Positions 33,891-47,300 of a stretch of 64,000 nt of DNA are shown piece by piece; the stretch's first letter is position 1; the number at the start of each line of letters is the position of its first letter. The notes below the pieces were generated by a model, which saw only the letters and a list, made by a program, of their open reading frames with translations, did not search any database and was not told the DNA's origin. A program made the position numbers and the translations under genes. This DNA is from Siphonodentalium dalli (lineage: Eukaryota; Mollusca; Scaphopoda; Gadilida; Siphonodentaliidae). The stretch lies in the NCBI GenBank assembly GCA_032622095.1, contig CP136066.1, positions 117,139,319 through 117,203,318 on the forward strand. The letters are read 5' to 3'.

Positions 33891-35310
33891 TATACCAGTT
33901 GTATTATGTAAATGGCATAGGCTACAGTCATTATCTGGTTTAAAATGTCAGATACACAAGACAATATTCGGCCCAGAAATCTTTCAATAAATTTTATGTA
34001 TAGAACCGTCACAGCCATGATTGGCTTGAAATAGAACCATAACACACACACGTGTTGATTACGAGGCTACTGTTCCAAGTTATCAACCGCTATCGGGATA
34101 TTTTCTCAGCTATTTTACAGAAGAATAACACGTGTATATTTACACTCAGTGTTCGTGTTCAGAATGCGTTTCATATTTTATACGCCACCAAAAACAAAGG
34201 AATTGGGTTTACGTGGCTTGATTTTCAGTGATAACATGTTGATATTTACGCGTTAACTCGCTAATTCCGAGTTAATTGTGATCTAGAGTTCACATTTCTA
34301 TAATACGGCACTTCTGCAGCTTCTGTTCATTCGGGAAAGTATATACATTCAAGATATCTATAATTATGCGTGATTTTGTCCCGAAAATGATAATTTTTAA
34401 TCACAAGGAACAGTCACAAATCAGTCAAAAACCATCACAATACCGGCGATAGAACGGCTTCCGATGTAACAGTTCCTACACAGTGGACCACTGTATACTA
34501 TTGAAAGAAAAAGCTGCACTGGTAGCCATGTTGGCATGCACTGATAGCCATGTTGGCATGCACTGATAGTCCGTTGTGGCATTTTGTTTTAATCGCCACC
34601 CAGTTTCGTTTGATTTTCACGTATTTTCAACTGATATATATACACCAGTATTTTCGATTTGCATGTGCTGCAGATTCATTCCGCCGCCAGGATTTCAACA
34701 AACTTTTTACAAGTTATGCCCCGGAATGGCGTAAACGCACCAGAAAACCGATATTGGGAAAGGTTGGCCTACTCACTATGAGTTGGTGCACCCTATTTGT
34801 GTTTTGCTTTACTCACATTGCCCCCAGTTGGCATCTATACATGCATCGCAAGACGACCCACCCATCCACCAGGTAAATAAATACCTAATTGGGTTTATAA
34901 ATATGTCCAAAATGATTTTATTTCAACAATTTTCGGTCATTTCGTGATTGTGATTCCTCGAAAAGGACAAAAACACTGATAGGCCTGTATACATGTGACG
35001 CTGATAATTCTGCCGCTGTATGCGCTGATATAGGCTGTGAGCCCGTTGGACACTGCATGAACAGTGTCAGCACCAACCAATTTATATTTGGTACCATTAA
35101 ATTGTCACTTCCATGGAGTAACATCATGATAAATATTGCTGCATGCACCCCCTTAAAAAGCATACTACATTGTCTCCTACGTAATAACCTCGCATCACAC
35201 GTGCAGACCTGTCATACATCATCTTCATGTTGGTCGTTTGTCGGGTACACCTACATACAACTGCTAAACACATTTAACTTTCCGAGCAAGATCTCACAAT
35301 AGCTCTCACC
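33891..35310. other. Non-coding stretch upstream of the secreted cysteine-rich gene
   Basis: Contains a dispersed repeat (34365-34445, the inverse of 24683-24760) and a 14-bp tandem (gccatgttggcatg) near 34526-34560. A 108-codon frame at 34550-34876 has no domain. A possible TATA-like tttataaatat lies near 34894. The in-frame TAA at 35275-35277 closes the frame upstream of the start codon at 35311. I cannot define the promoter. Confidence 0.35.
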
Positions 35311-35368
35311 ATGGATTACGCAGGGGTGTTTGTCTTACTGGTGGTCTCGTCGGTCTTCACGTCTGAAG
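35311..35368 (+). CDS. Exon 1 of the 12-cysteine secreted protein gene: signal peptide
   Basis: The start context is caccATGg and an in-frame TAA lies 36 bp upstream. The exon encodes 19 full codons plus one base and is typical of a signal peptide exon: short polar start, eight-residue hydrophobic core, then SSVFTSE as the cleavage region. Donor is GAAG|GTACTG. A phase-1 intron right after the signal peptide is the usual arrangement for genes built by exon shuffling. Confidence 0.7.
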
Positions 35369-38300
35369 GTACTGTACTAGTATTGTAGAGACCTAGCTGT
35401 TCCAGTAATTTAATTTTAAATAATGATTAGAGTGAATCGAATATTTATCGCGCAGGTGTGTTGTGAATATTGTATTGTGTTATTATTGTCTTTTGCTGTC
35501 CGTTATTACGAATACGGTTTTGGATTTTCACAAATACATATCAATGTATAGTGATACGTTCCCGGTCGTTTCTCAGCTCCTCAATGAGGGAGATGACTCT
35601 GAGATTATGTCTTTAAATTGTGATCGCCATGTGGCCTTAATTTTTACATATTAGTGGCAATCAAATCATTCGTCATGAAACTCGAGGATCTTGCGAAACT
35701 CAAAGCGCTATAAAGCTATGACATGATAACAACATAATTATATATAAGAGTACAAAATATAAACACGGCACGCATAACCACAATCCCCTTACTGCGAGTG
35801 GCAAGCACGATTGTCTCACAAACGGACTCGTAGTCGTCAATAATCTGCTAAAAGTTTATGGACCGTGCGAAAAAAACAATATTACAATGTATCTTATTGT
35901 CCATTGAATTTTCTTTAAAGTATAGTTCGATAGTATATCAAACGAAGTGAGTCGATATTTCGTGCCAAAAACTAGCAAAATATACTGAAATTTGGGAGTA
36001 AAACGGGGCCGCCTAATATCGTCAATAATTCTAAAAATAGTCAACTCAGACAAAATATGCCCCAGTGTATGTTATAGGGCATACCATTCCCTATGGGCGG
36101 CCGTTGGATCGGAAATTACATGAAATAAAAGTTAATGGTGGTTTGTTTAAACAATTATATGCACCTCACATTCAATATAAGTCCATTCCGTTTTAATAGC
36201 AATCTTTTTCAAACCAATTGGTGTCCATTTTCAAACCAATAGGAGACAATTCAATTATAATATATATTGTTTCATAATCAATGTTGACCGATGCAGAATT
36301 AATGTTCTATTTCAATTTAATGTTATTAATTTTTCAACCAATATCTAATAAAAAAAAACAATTAGTACAGCTATCGCATATTCAATATATGTGTTTTCTG
36401 TATCTATAACCATATTTTTCTAATCAATATAGAATCCCCAAGTCAACGATGTTCATTTTCAAACCAATAGACCTTGTCATTTTTATATTTAATAGATATC
36501 AATTATCATCAACGCATATCTAACAGCAAAATCAATTACCTATTTCCGGTAATATTCAATGATCGCAGCTGACATTTTAATAAATACTGTTTACAAACCA
36601 TTACTCTATTCTCGAATTAATGCTAGGGGTGCCACCAGGGACGTTGAATATACTTGGTTCATGTGACGTAATGTATACTCGTGATGGGATCCCCAGATTT
36701 ACTTAGTCTATTTATATATTGCTGACGTCACGTGAACCGAAGTCCTCCACATAATCTATATATAATCTATGGTTCCTCCAACCGCAGGGAGTTTGATATT
36801 GAATGAGTCTTCCACCAACCTGACACTTGCGAACTTTACTTTACTATCTGCAAGATATGGGTTCCAACAACAACAACAACAATTTTTGAAATGCTGCTTC
36901 AGTTATCAGAATCGATGAATTGCCCAAAAATAATGCGAATCACTGTCAACCTTAGTATAAAATTGCCCGAAACGTTTAATTATTCAAAATTTTTTTTGCC
37001 TTATTATCAACACAAAACAACTTGATTTTAGAGTTATCCATCTTCATCCGCAATTTGGTCCGAAACCGTCAGCTCGTCGAATTTTTACCAGGCCACTAAT
37101 AGGTCTCGGTGGTGAAAAATAATAGATTTCAAAACTCGATATCTGATAACTCTTTGCTTTGAGTTGGTTCCTCGACTCGAATCAAATAAATAGTAATTGA
37201 AGGGCGTTTAATCGGATTATGCATTAGTAATAAATGCCATTTACTGTAGCAATCAGCTGTTTAGATATAGGTTACGATTCACAAAGAAATTACAAATTAA
37301 TAAACGCTCTTTATTGTGGACGTCGGTGCATGTTGGAGTTGATGAAGCCTGCATATATAAATATATGTTAATATTCACACCTCGTAATCTATCGTCGGTC
37401 ATTCGGTCGGAAATTACATGAAATAAAAGTTAATGGTGTTTTTTGAAAACAAGTACATGCATCGCACATTCAATATTCGTCTATCCCGTTTTAATACCAA
37501 TCTATTTCAAACCAATAGTCTCCATTTCAAACCAATAGTCGTTCTTGGATTCAATAAGAGACAATTCCGTTTTAATAGATATAGATTAATAATCAATGTT
37601 GACCGATGCAGAATTAATGTTCTAGTTTAATTTAATAGTATTCATTGTTCAACTAATATCTAATAACAAACAATTAGTACAGCTATCGCATATTCAATAA
37701 ACGTACATTATTATTTATTATTCGTCGAATTTGTCTTAAATGTACCCTGTATACAGTGTATACTATACACCACTTTAACATATTTTTACAAACGCTCTGA
37801 TTATATACGTCATGTTTACGGACTAATCACCTCTATATATTTAAGTGGCATTAAATTTGATTTGCATAGTCTTGTTTAATATGGAAGGTTCCAGAACGTT
37901 GGATAATTAGTGATTATTCAACATAATATATGCAACAAATTAATGAATTTGAGCCTTGAATTAGTGCAAAATATACTCATGTGCTATATGAACGATACAA
38001 ACAACATGGTAATTATTGATATTGAATTTATGATTCGAGTCATAAATTCATTTTCATTATAATTACCATGTTGTTTAGATCGTTAATATATCACATGAGT
38101 GTATTTTGCACTAACACATGACTCAAATTCATTCATTTGCTGCATATATTATGTTGAGTATAATAGATGGTCCCATAAATGGCCGGATTTCGTGTACAGT
38201 ACCCCTTTAAAGACTTTCTCTTCTATTCGTTAATTTTAGTCTCGTGAAATAATTATAATAAGCTTCAGATGCATATTTCCAATAAGTTTTGTTTTGTCCT

Positions 38301-41300
38301 ATTTTCAGCGATGATAATCAAGAACAATTGCAAGGGCTGTACAATAAAATGCCAGAACGCCCACTGCATCGAAACTTGCACAGACTTGTGCCCAAGTTAG
38401 TATCATCTATATATTTAAAACGTAGTAAGATATTTCTGTCTGTCCGTAAGTATGGATTTTGTTCTCCCAGACTGCTGGTCTGATTTCAACCAAGTTTGGT
38501 GTGGTGAATCGGGGTACCCTGACGGATGTTATAAAGGCGTTAGTTTTTTCAAACATTTTGATTTAAAAAAATATAATTAAATAAATAAAAAAACGAAAAA
38601 ATAAGCTCACTATGGGCCTATTTCATCACCATGTGTACGCTCTTTATATGTGCATCACTGTGGCCCGCGCCATTCAACTGAATAACTGGTAGAAGCAGGG
38701 GGGGTCAGGCGCTGATTTATTATTTCTGCCCTCTGGTTACCCACCACCCCCTAATTTTCATTTTTTTTCCGATTCTGGGATAGGTACCCACCCCTTCAAA
38801 CTGCTTCAAATGACTATTTCACTTAGTTGTCCTGATCTTATCTGATCTATGTTCTGTAAAATATTTATATAAGCATTCATACTTTTTATTTACCAATAAG
38901 GCTGTAACGTTTCAAAGCAATTATTTAATAAATGTGGGCCGTAGATTGTACTGACGGATTCACATTTGAAAACCAAGATGGCTGTTGGCGACCATGTTTG
39001 TTTTTAACAGATTTTCGGGGAAAATTGGAGTCTCTCCATCTTGAGGTCAACCCGAAGATCCATATCAAGTTTGGTGACGACTGGGTGAGAAATGTGACCT
39101 GTAAAATGTGCTAAAGGATTTAGTCATACAAAGAGTAAAATCCAAGATGGCCCCTGGCAGCCATGTTTTTAATAGAATTCGGGAAATTCGAGAGGTGACA
39201 CAGAGGATTCATATGAAGTTTGTTGATGATCGGATGAGGGATAAGCTATGTAGGGTGTGCTAAAGGATTGAGTGACGCAAAGAGTAAAATCCAAGATGGC
39301 TGCCGGTGGCCATGTTTTTCATCGAAAATCGTTCAATTTGACAGCTTAATCCAGCGGTGATCCCAAACCCGTGTACTGCGAATAACATTGAAATCGGTTA
39401 AAGGTACTCAATCCGAACAGAGGGTCGCCGTCTCAACAGATTCCAACAACAACAATACGATCAGAGGGTCCTATATTACTATTTCTTTGGCTTTGGGGGT
39501 AAACAATATTTGATTCGAGTCGAGGAACCCATCAAACAAAGCTCAGAGTTATTAGATATTGATTTTTGAAATTTGTTATTTACTCGAGATGAGTACTAAT
39601 AATTGCCTTCAACTGCCGTAATCTGCTCGGGTTGTGTACACCAAAATCTATTCAAACAGACAAGGATGGATAACTCTTAAATCAAGTGGTAATAATAACG
39701 TAATATTGACTGAGTTCTGGGCCAGAAAGTATTCCCGATAATGAAAAATAATAGATTTCTAAAATCGATATCTAACAAATCTGAGCTTTGATGGGTGACT
39801 TCCTCGACTCGAATCAAATATTTTTGACCCCCGAAGCCATTGAAATAGTAATTGAGAGGAGTTTTATCGGATTGAGTACATTTAAAGTTTGTTTTAACAC
39901 CTTTATGTTTTATTTTATTATGGTTTTTTGAATAGTCTATTTTTATTTGTAGAGTTTACATTTATTTGAAGAATCTATATTGTGTTATGTTTTCATTTAT
40001 ATCAGGTTGAATAAATGATTTTTAATATAATTATTTAGAATATTTAAACCTGAGCCTTTCCATGTCAACGTGCATTGATAGATCCTTGATGAAAACATTT
40101 AGCAAGCTGACCTTTTTATTACCCTTTGGTGTCATCCCTCATTATTAACTGATGGTGAACTCAAACCCCCTACCAAGAGTTAAGTTCACACCTATTCCAT
40201 AATAGAAGCATTCTTAAAACCTTTTGTTGCATTATTTTGAAGAAAAATACCCACCCACCCTCGCCTAGTGTTCGGAAAAAAATAGCAGATTATGATTATT
40301 TACAATCCGCACACAAGGATTCGTCGAAAGAGTGGGCCCAAGTTAGCAATTTCGTGTATAAATAAGGTGAATCATACATCCGGGAATGTGAGAAATCCGA
40401 GAGTCACAATGCAAAAAGACTACGGGCTCACCACCTCACATACTTAAAACCTAAAAACAAAACTTTTAAAAGCCGTTCATTTGGTACAAATTAAAATAGA
40501 ATATAAACTTCCAACATCAAACTGAAAGTAGAGAGGGGAGTATTTTACTGAAATTAACCATTACATTTTTGACGATGTTTAAGCAAACCGACAAAAGCAC
40601 CACACGGAGAAGCTTGTCGATTTCATCGTGTACATTTCATTCATAAAATGTCATCATGTCGATTTCACCAAAACTCGACGAACAACGTTATCATGTAGCT
40701 TTCCCCAATGACCGAATTCGCGATAACCTGAATGTATGTTCCGCTTTGTTCGTAATTATGTGTTCCTTCTCCATTCATGAAGTTAGAAGGATATCTATAT
40801 AAATATATATGAATTATCAGATGCATGTATACTATGTAATATTTTTATAATTTAATTTTTTAAACGCGATATATCATAACGTTTGAATTCATCACGAATT
40901 TCGATAACAGTATTCTCTCCCGCCCTGACAGAGTGATTGAGATTTTCTCAGTGCACGCGCGTTTTATATTTTAGGCCACTCCAATGAAAATCTTAAGACT
41001 GTCGTTAATATGTCATATTTTTCAATAAAGGGTAAACCACCACTACGAATCAATTTGTAATTCAATATGCATGTACGCTCTTTATGGATGTGTTTTCACT
41101 GTGGCCCGCGCCATCCAATATAATAGTCCACTATGGGCTTATATCAGAACCAAATAAGTCCAATATGAACCAATGTCAATATTTAGGTTCAATATGAACC
41201 TATTTGCCCGAGGATGTATTGAAGTAGCATAATAAAATGATCAAAATATATAAAAGAGTAGGATACATCTGTTATGTGCGCGAAGCGCACTCAGAGCCAC

Positions 41301-44300
41301 ATAAGCCCCCAGCGCACAGAGGGGACATAGGCCCCTTTGTGAAGGAGCCGCAAAGGAGCCACAGCCCCCTCCGACGCTGAATAAAGCCTCCAGAAGGGAG
41401 CCTGTTTCAGCTAGTTCGCTATATTTTACATATTATGGGATATGGATTATAGGATATCCTATATTCTGATATTCAATCGAACATCCCATGCCACATGATA
41501 TCAACTATCATTAGATAGCTCATGGCGAACCCCGATTACACATTGTTTGTAAATAATCCTTGGAGTATTTCCTGGTAATAACCCATACTGCCCAGAATGT
41601 ACACACCGAGCCTATCATAATCCTTATTTATTAACCATTTTCATTATAATTTGTATTATATTCATTATCTAGGTGGGACCCATTCTACCGCTCATTTGAC
41701 TGGATCTCGATCACCCCACTGGGTTCACTCTAAAATATGGACATGTGGCTCTTTATTATGTGTGAATATGTGTGTGTACTATGTGTATATGCTACATGTC
41801 GGATCATTATGAAATTTGTCATGGCTGTTGACATTGACATGTAGATGGGAACGAGTTATTTTGGGGTCATTCGGCAAGAAAACATGCCCAGCCAAAGATT
41901 ATTGTTGTTGAATGTTGTTGTTCGTCAGGTCCAGCACATCTTCTGAACGGGCTGAATGTCACAATCGTGATAAATGTGACCGAGTGACGCAATGAAACAT
42001 TAACAACCCCGCATATATGTCCGTATATAAGCGATTACGACACAAATATATGACTGCGAACTTGGGTGACATAAATTACACAGCCATCAACCCTCTTGCT
42101 GCTAATTAAAATATAAATGACGTTGCTCACCGCTGAATTTCCCATGTTACTACTAATCCAGTCAAAATACGACAAATATGGGATCAACCTATAGACAAGA
42201 TTTTTGTACATAATTTCTTTCATTCTTAAAGTGTGCAGGGGCTGCTTCCTGACCATATATCAAAAGTTCGTTTCGAGATCTGTGTGCAAAGTATGGAAAT
42301 TGCCAATTCGCAGGGACCATTGTTGTTTTCAGTCGCATTTGTTTAAGGGTATAGAGGAAATTAAATATTTGACAACAAGAAGTGAATTTAAAGACCCAGG
42401 ACAAGTTATATACAAAACGAAAGGGTGTGATTTGTTTTATACATTCGATTATGTGTGGTTGTGAGTATGTTATCATCAAGGTCAAACAGGTCAAAATGCC
42501 ACAGAGTACAAAACGAAAAGCAGTTTCCAGAACATGTACAACTGGTCCAGGAGATATTGGTCGATCTCTGTACAACAGGAATCATGTTGACCCCACCCGT
42601 GTTCTTCCTAAGGGTATCTTCTCGCTTCTCGCTTACTAACAAGAAAATGGTAGCCGCATAATCTCCAAACACGATGGCGTCCATCATGTCGGCCATTTTG
42701 CTTGATATACACCGCGACTGTTTGATCGCCAGTATAGTACAGAAAGTACCATATAGGCGGTCGTGCATTCCGCGCGATTCGTCAAACTCATGCACCTATG
42801 GGAGGCCCTTTTCACATTTATTATTTATTTACGCTTAAGCGCAAATATCAAGCGGAAATAACCTCTATCATTTGCGCTTTTGCGCTTAAGCGTAAATCAT
42901 TTGCGCTTAAGCGCAAATAAAAATTAATATTCATTGATTTCCCCCTGAATTAATTTTAAATGGCACAGGCCTAAACACATCACTCAAGTCTTTCTAGTCC
43001 CACCATATGAGGGAAGCAATTCCCCAGGAACCCCTAGATCCATTTTATGACATGGAAATGGTGTAGATCTGTGCAGGATATGTCTCATTTATAAAATATA
43101 CTTGATCTCTGTGATGGAGACACACATTCTTGGGGACAGGGATGCTGATAATATGAAAATAGGGTTTTTCCCCCTATTTCAAGTCAATAAGTACACCATA
43201 CGAAGGAAGCAAGCCCCCCGGTAACCCCTAATTCCCTTTTATGGCCATGGAAATGGTATATATCTGTGCAGGAGATATCCCTTTAATAAAACATACTAGA
43301 GCTATGGGAGTGAGACACCAGTGAGACGCTAATGTATACAAAACTCGAGGAGATTGACTGAAAATACAGAAACAGAATGTGAACAAAAATATAAAGAAAT
43401 TCTCCTTCATGCAACGCATGCAACGCGTGATTAAATAACTGTAACTCCCTGCCAGATATGATAGCAGAGGCAGTTGATCGATCTGAATTTAAAACTTATC
43501 TGGATTCGTTCTTCTACAGCAAGAAGTATCAATTTGAAAACTCTCTGATTATCAGACTATCTGCTATTTGTTACATTGTCACTAAATATTTCGTTATTGT
43601 TACCGGTATATATACGCTTGTCACAAATGACTCGATGCTAATCACGCAATGTCTCATTTGAACCAGTGTGTGTTATCGTTACGAATACTCCATCCAAAAT
43701 TATGCGGGTATGGGGTAACTGATGTAAGTATTTCCCAAACATTTTAGTTGAGGAAAATTCTTCCAAATCTAAGATGGCGTCCAACATGACAAAACAAAAT
43801 TGAAAATGGAGAATATGAAGCAAGGTTACACACTGATCATATAGGAGAATAATTTTCTGCTTCGTGTTATAACAGTTGGCCCGATATCACATTTTGGCAA
43901 AAATGTTAATGTCGATATAAAATCATCGCCCAGAAACTGTGAGGGGAATACCCATTTAGTATTCATCGCCCACGGTGACTAGCTCGTAATGCCTGTCAAA
44001 ATCAAATGTGGGCGATGAATACTAAATGGGTATTCCCCTCACAGTTTCTTGTTCAATTCAACATATTTACATGCATGATTTTGTTATTTTATGGTGATTG
44101 ATGTAGTGCCTTCCAGAGCATATTGCTATATGGGTTATGGCTAGTTTGGTAGCAATAACATTTGGTGGGGTTTGTGTGATTTTTGTTCGTTTTAGCTAAT
44201 GTTGGAGCAGGGTTTTTGCAAAGGGGTATTTTCTTCATTAGCACGCCAGCGTGTATACTGTGCTTGAAAATATAAAATCCACTGGTGTTATGGGGGGTTA

Positions 44301-47300
44301 TGGGGAATTAGGTCGATGTAAAAGTAAAAATGGGCGCTTTAAAAGCTGTAGTCTTACCAGAATGCTCAATAAAATAGTCCGACACAGATTAGCACATGTG
44401 CTGATATTGATAATAACCACACCGTTTGGAAAGCATGCGATCGTGTGGTAATCAAAGATGGATTTCGACGAAATTTGATACTTAGGATACTTTTGTCCGG
44501 GGAGTGTTTTGGATTGGTCAAGTCGTGACCCCGACCTGACCTTGACGTTCAAAATGGTCAATCAAGGTCAAATCGGGTATAACGGAAGGGATTTCGACGA
44601 AATTTTATACCTAGGGGTACCTTTGTCTGGGGAGTGTTTTGGACTGGTCAAATCGTAACCCACAACTGACCTTGACCTTCAAAATGGTCAATTCAAGGTC
44701 AAATCGGGTAAAACGGATGGATTTCGACTAAATTTGATACCTAGGGTTACTTTTCTCCGGGGAGTGTTTTGGACGGGTCAAATCATGACCCCGACCTGAC
44801 CTTGACTTTCAAAATAGTCAATTCAAGGTCAAATCGCGCCTTTCGCCGGAAAGGAGATGGGAAACAGCTTGGACGAAGTCGGGCCCACCAGCTAATGTAA
44901 TAAAAACGAGACAGCTTAATTGAAGAATGTAATGTATAACACGAGAAACGGGAAAACGGGAAGTATCCAGCAGGATCATCTTTCTTGTAAATAGGAATGA
45001 CGTTTGCAAACTTCCATGCTGCAGGGAATTTCGAAGTGTTAATTGTATACATTAGGCCAAATTATAGAATTCCATGGTCCTATGTAGGTATTATAAATAG
45101 ATGATTTGAGAAGCTTTATTGTTTTAGGATATTGTAGAAAAGCTAATCTGGCCGTGTCAAATTGAGTTATAGCGATTGGATATCTCGCAGCGCAAAGGCA
45201 CCTTGACAATCGTTATGTTTGAAGTGTCAAAAATAAAAGCAGCAAACGCCACCTGCTGGACAAAAAAGCATCAAAATTACTACTGTCACAGTCAAAACTC
45301 AGTGTAGCAACACAGTGCAGTGTACTAGCTAGGTTAACCCTCACAAACAATGCTCTTGCCCTTGAGTTCAATTTCATCAGCATATAAGATCCCACTGCTG
45401 CCACCCAATGTATAAGCACGGCCATTCAATGTATGAACAGAATCATTCACCATTTTGATTATGTTTTTTATTGTTTTTAAACAATTCCTACATATATATT
45501 AATAGCTGTGTGCAAGAATTCATTTAGTATAGAAAGGGTTAAACGGCTTCTGTCATTTTTTAACTTGACTTCTTTTTCGGTAGTATTTTTCAAAAATAAT
45601 TTGAAATTAAACCTTCCCACCATCAAACCTATGAAACCATATGGATACACCATTGTTCATGTATGCATGTGTATAAGCACCTTGACATGTGTAATATATG
45701 TCTGTCTCTATATGTAAGTTATATGTGTGTGTTAACACATGCATGTAATGGTGTATGTATTAGAGTGCACCTACACATGTATGAATGGAAGGGTGTTTTC
45801 ACATTTATTCCTTATTTGTGCTTAAGCACAACTATTTGGGTTTAAGCGCAGATATTTGTCCTTGAGCGTAAATATTTGTGCTTATCGCAAATAAAAATTC
45901 ATATGCATTGATCCCCCCTTAATTAATTTTAAATGGCACAGTGCCTAAACACACCACTCAAGTCTATGTAGACCCACCATATGAGTGAAGCAATCCCCCC
46001 CAGTAACTCATAATTCCCTTTTTTGAACATGGAAATGGTAAAGATCTAAATGATATGTCTGTTATAAAATATATTTTTGGGGGCAGGGATGCTGATATTA
46101 GATAGGGTTCCCCCTTCTTTCAAGTCAATAAGTACACCATATGAGAAAAGCAAGCCCCCTCTCATTAACCCCTAATTACCTTTTTATGGCCATGGAAGTG
46201 GTATTATATCTGTGCATGAAATGTCCCTTTAATAAAATATACAAGCGCGCTGGGGGTAAGGCACCAATTACTGGGACACCAGGAGCAGAGATGGTGATAT
46301 GCATATGGAAATATGTTTTTCTTCAAATTTCGAGTTTATAGTGGACTACTACTATGAGATGAACTCAATCATTCATAATTGGAGGGGAGTAAGGGGGTGT
46401 CAAACGCTTAAATCATATACGCGTAACCTCAAATAAATTGTTAGATGTATGTTTGCACTTGAGCGCAAATAATTTCTGCTTAAGCGCAAATATCTGCGCT
46501 TAAGTTTAAGCGCAAATCAATAATAAATGTGAAAAGGGCCTCCCATATGTATGTTCTTGGGTTTTCAGTGTATGGTATTAGGCTTCAGACAAAAAAAATC
46601 TCTCTGTATTTTGAAGGGCTTGAGACCTACTGCACCATAACCCATTAGAATATGTGATTGTTGTAATCAAACACATGTGTAATATGGTATGCATTACCCC
46701 TGCATTGAATTTTTTTCAGGAGCTGATCTTAATGCTCATGGGGAATTGATGGTATTTCCACATCAGCTGGTGTTGATGCTCATCCTTATGGGAGGCGCTT
46801 TTCATATAAATCATTTATGTGTGCTAAAACACAAATATTTGTGCTTAAGCGTAAATGATTTGCGCTTAAGCTCGAGTCATTTGTGCTTAAGTGCAAATGA
46901 CAGAGGTTATTTGCACTCAAGCACAAATATTTACATTTAAGCGCAAATATTTGCATTTAAGCGCACATAAGGAATAAATGTGAAAACGGCCTCCCATACA
47001 TCCCCCGATGTTATGTAAGGGCATATATGCCAAACATTGACTGTTTTTGTATAATTGGACAGACTTCACCTCTAATGTATCCTGTCATTTATTTGGAAAG
47101 GGGCGTGGACCTTGACCTGGGACTTTTATTTATTTGTTTTTGAATGAAGTTCATCTCACAATTTATGCGAGTGCACCTATCGTCCATATACAAAAATTTC
47201 CTCTCTGCATTTTCAAGGGCTTGAGACCTTCAATTAATCATATTACTAGTAATAGATTAATTGGCTGCATTATAAAATTTTGTTATATTAATATTTCCTC

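Noticed and set aside
34550-34876. 108-codon frame with hydrophobic start
   Set aside because: Poor start context inside a short duplicated word, no conserved motif and no splice partner.
42035-42795. Cluster of overlapping frames of 66-129 codons in intron 2
   Set aside because: Both strands and several frames are open at once, with no motif or splice signal that distinguishes one.
46721-46800. Possible extra exon after the acceptor-like aatttttttcag
   Set aside because: The phase-1 reading has no cysteines and no donor in a suitable position.
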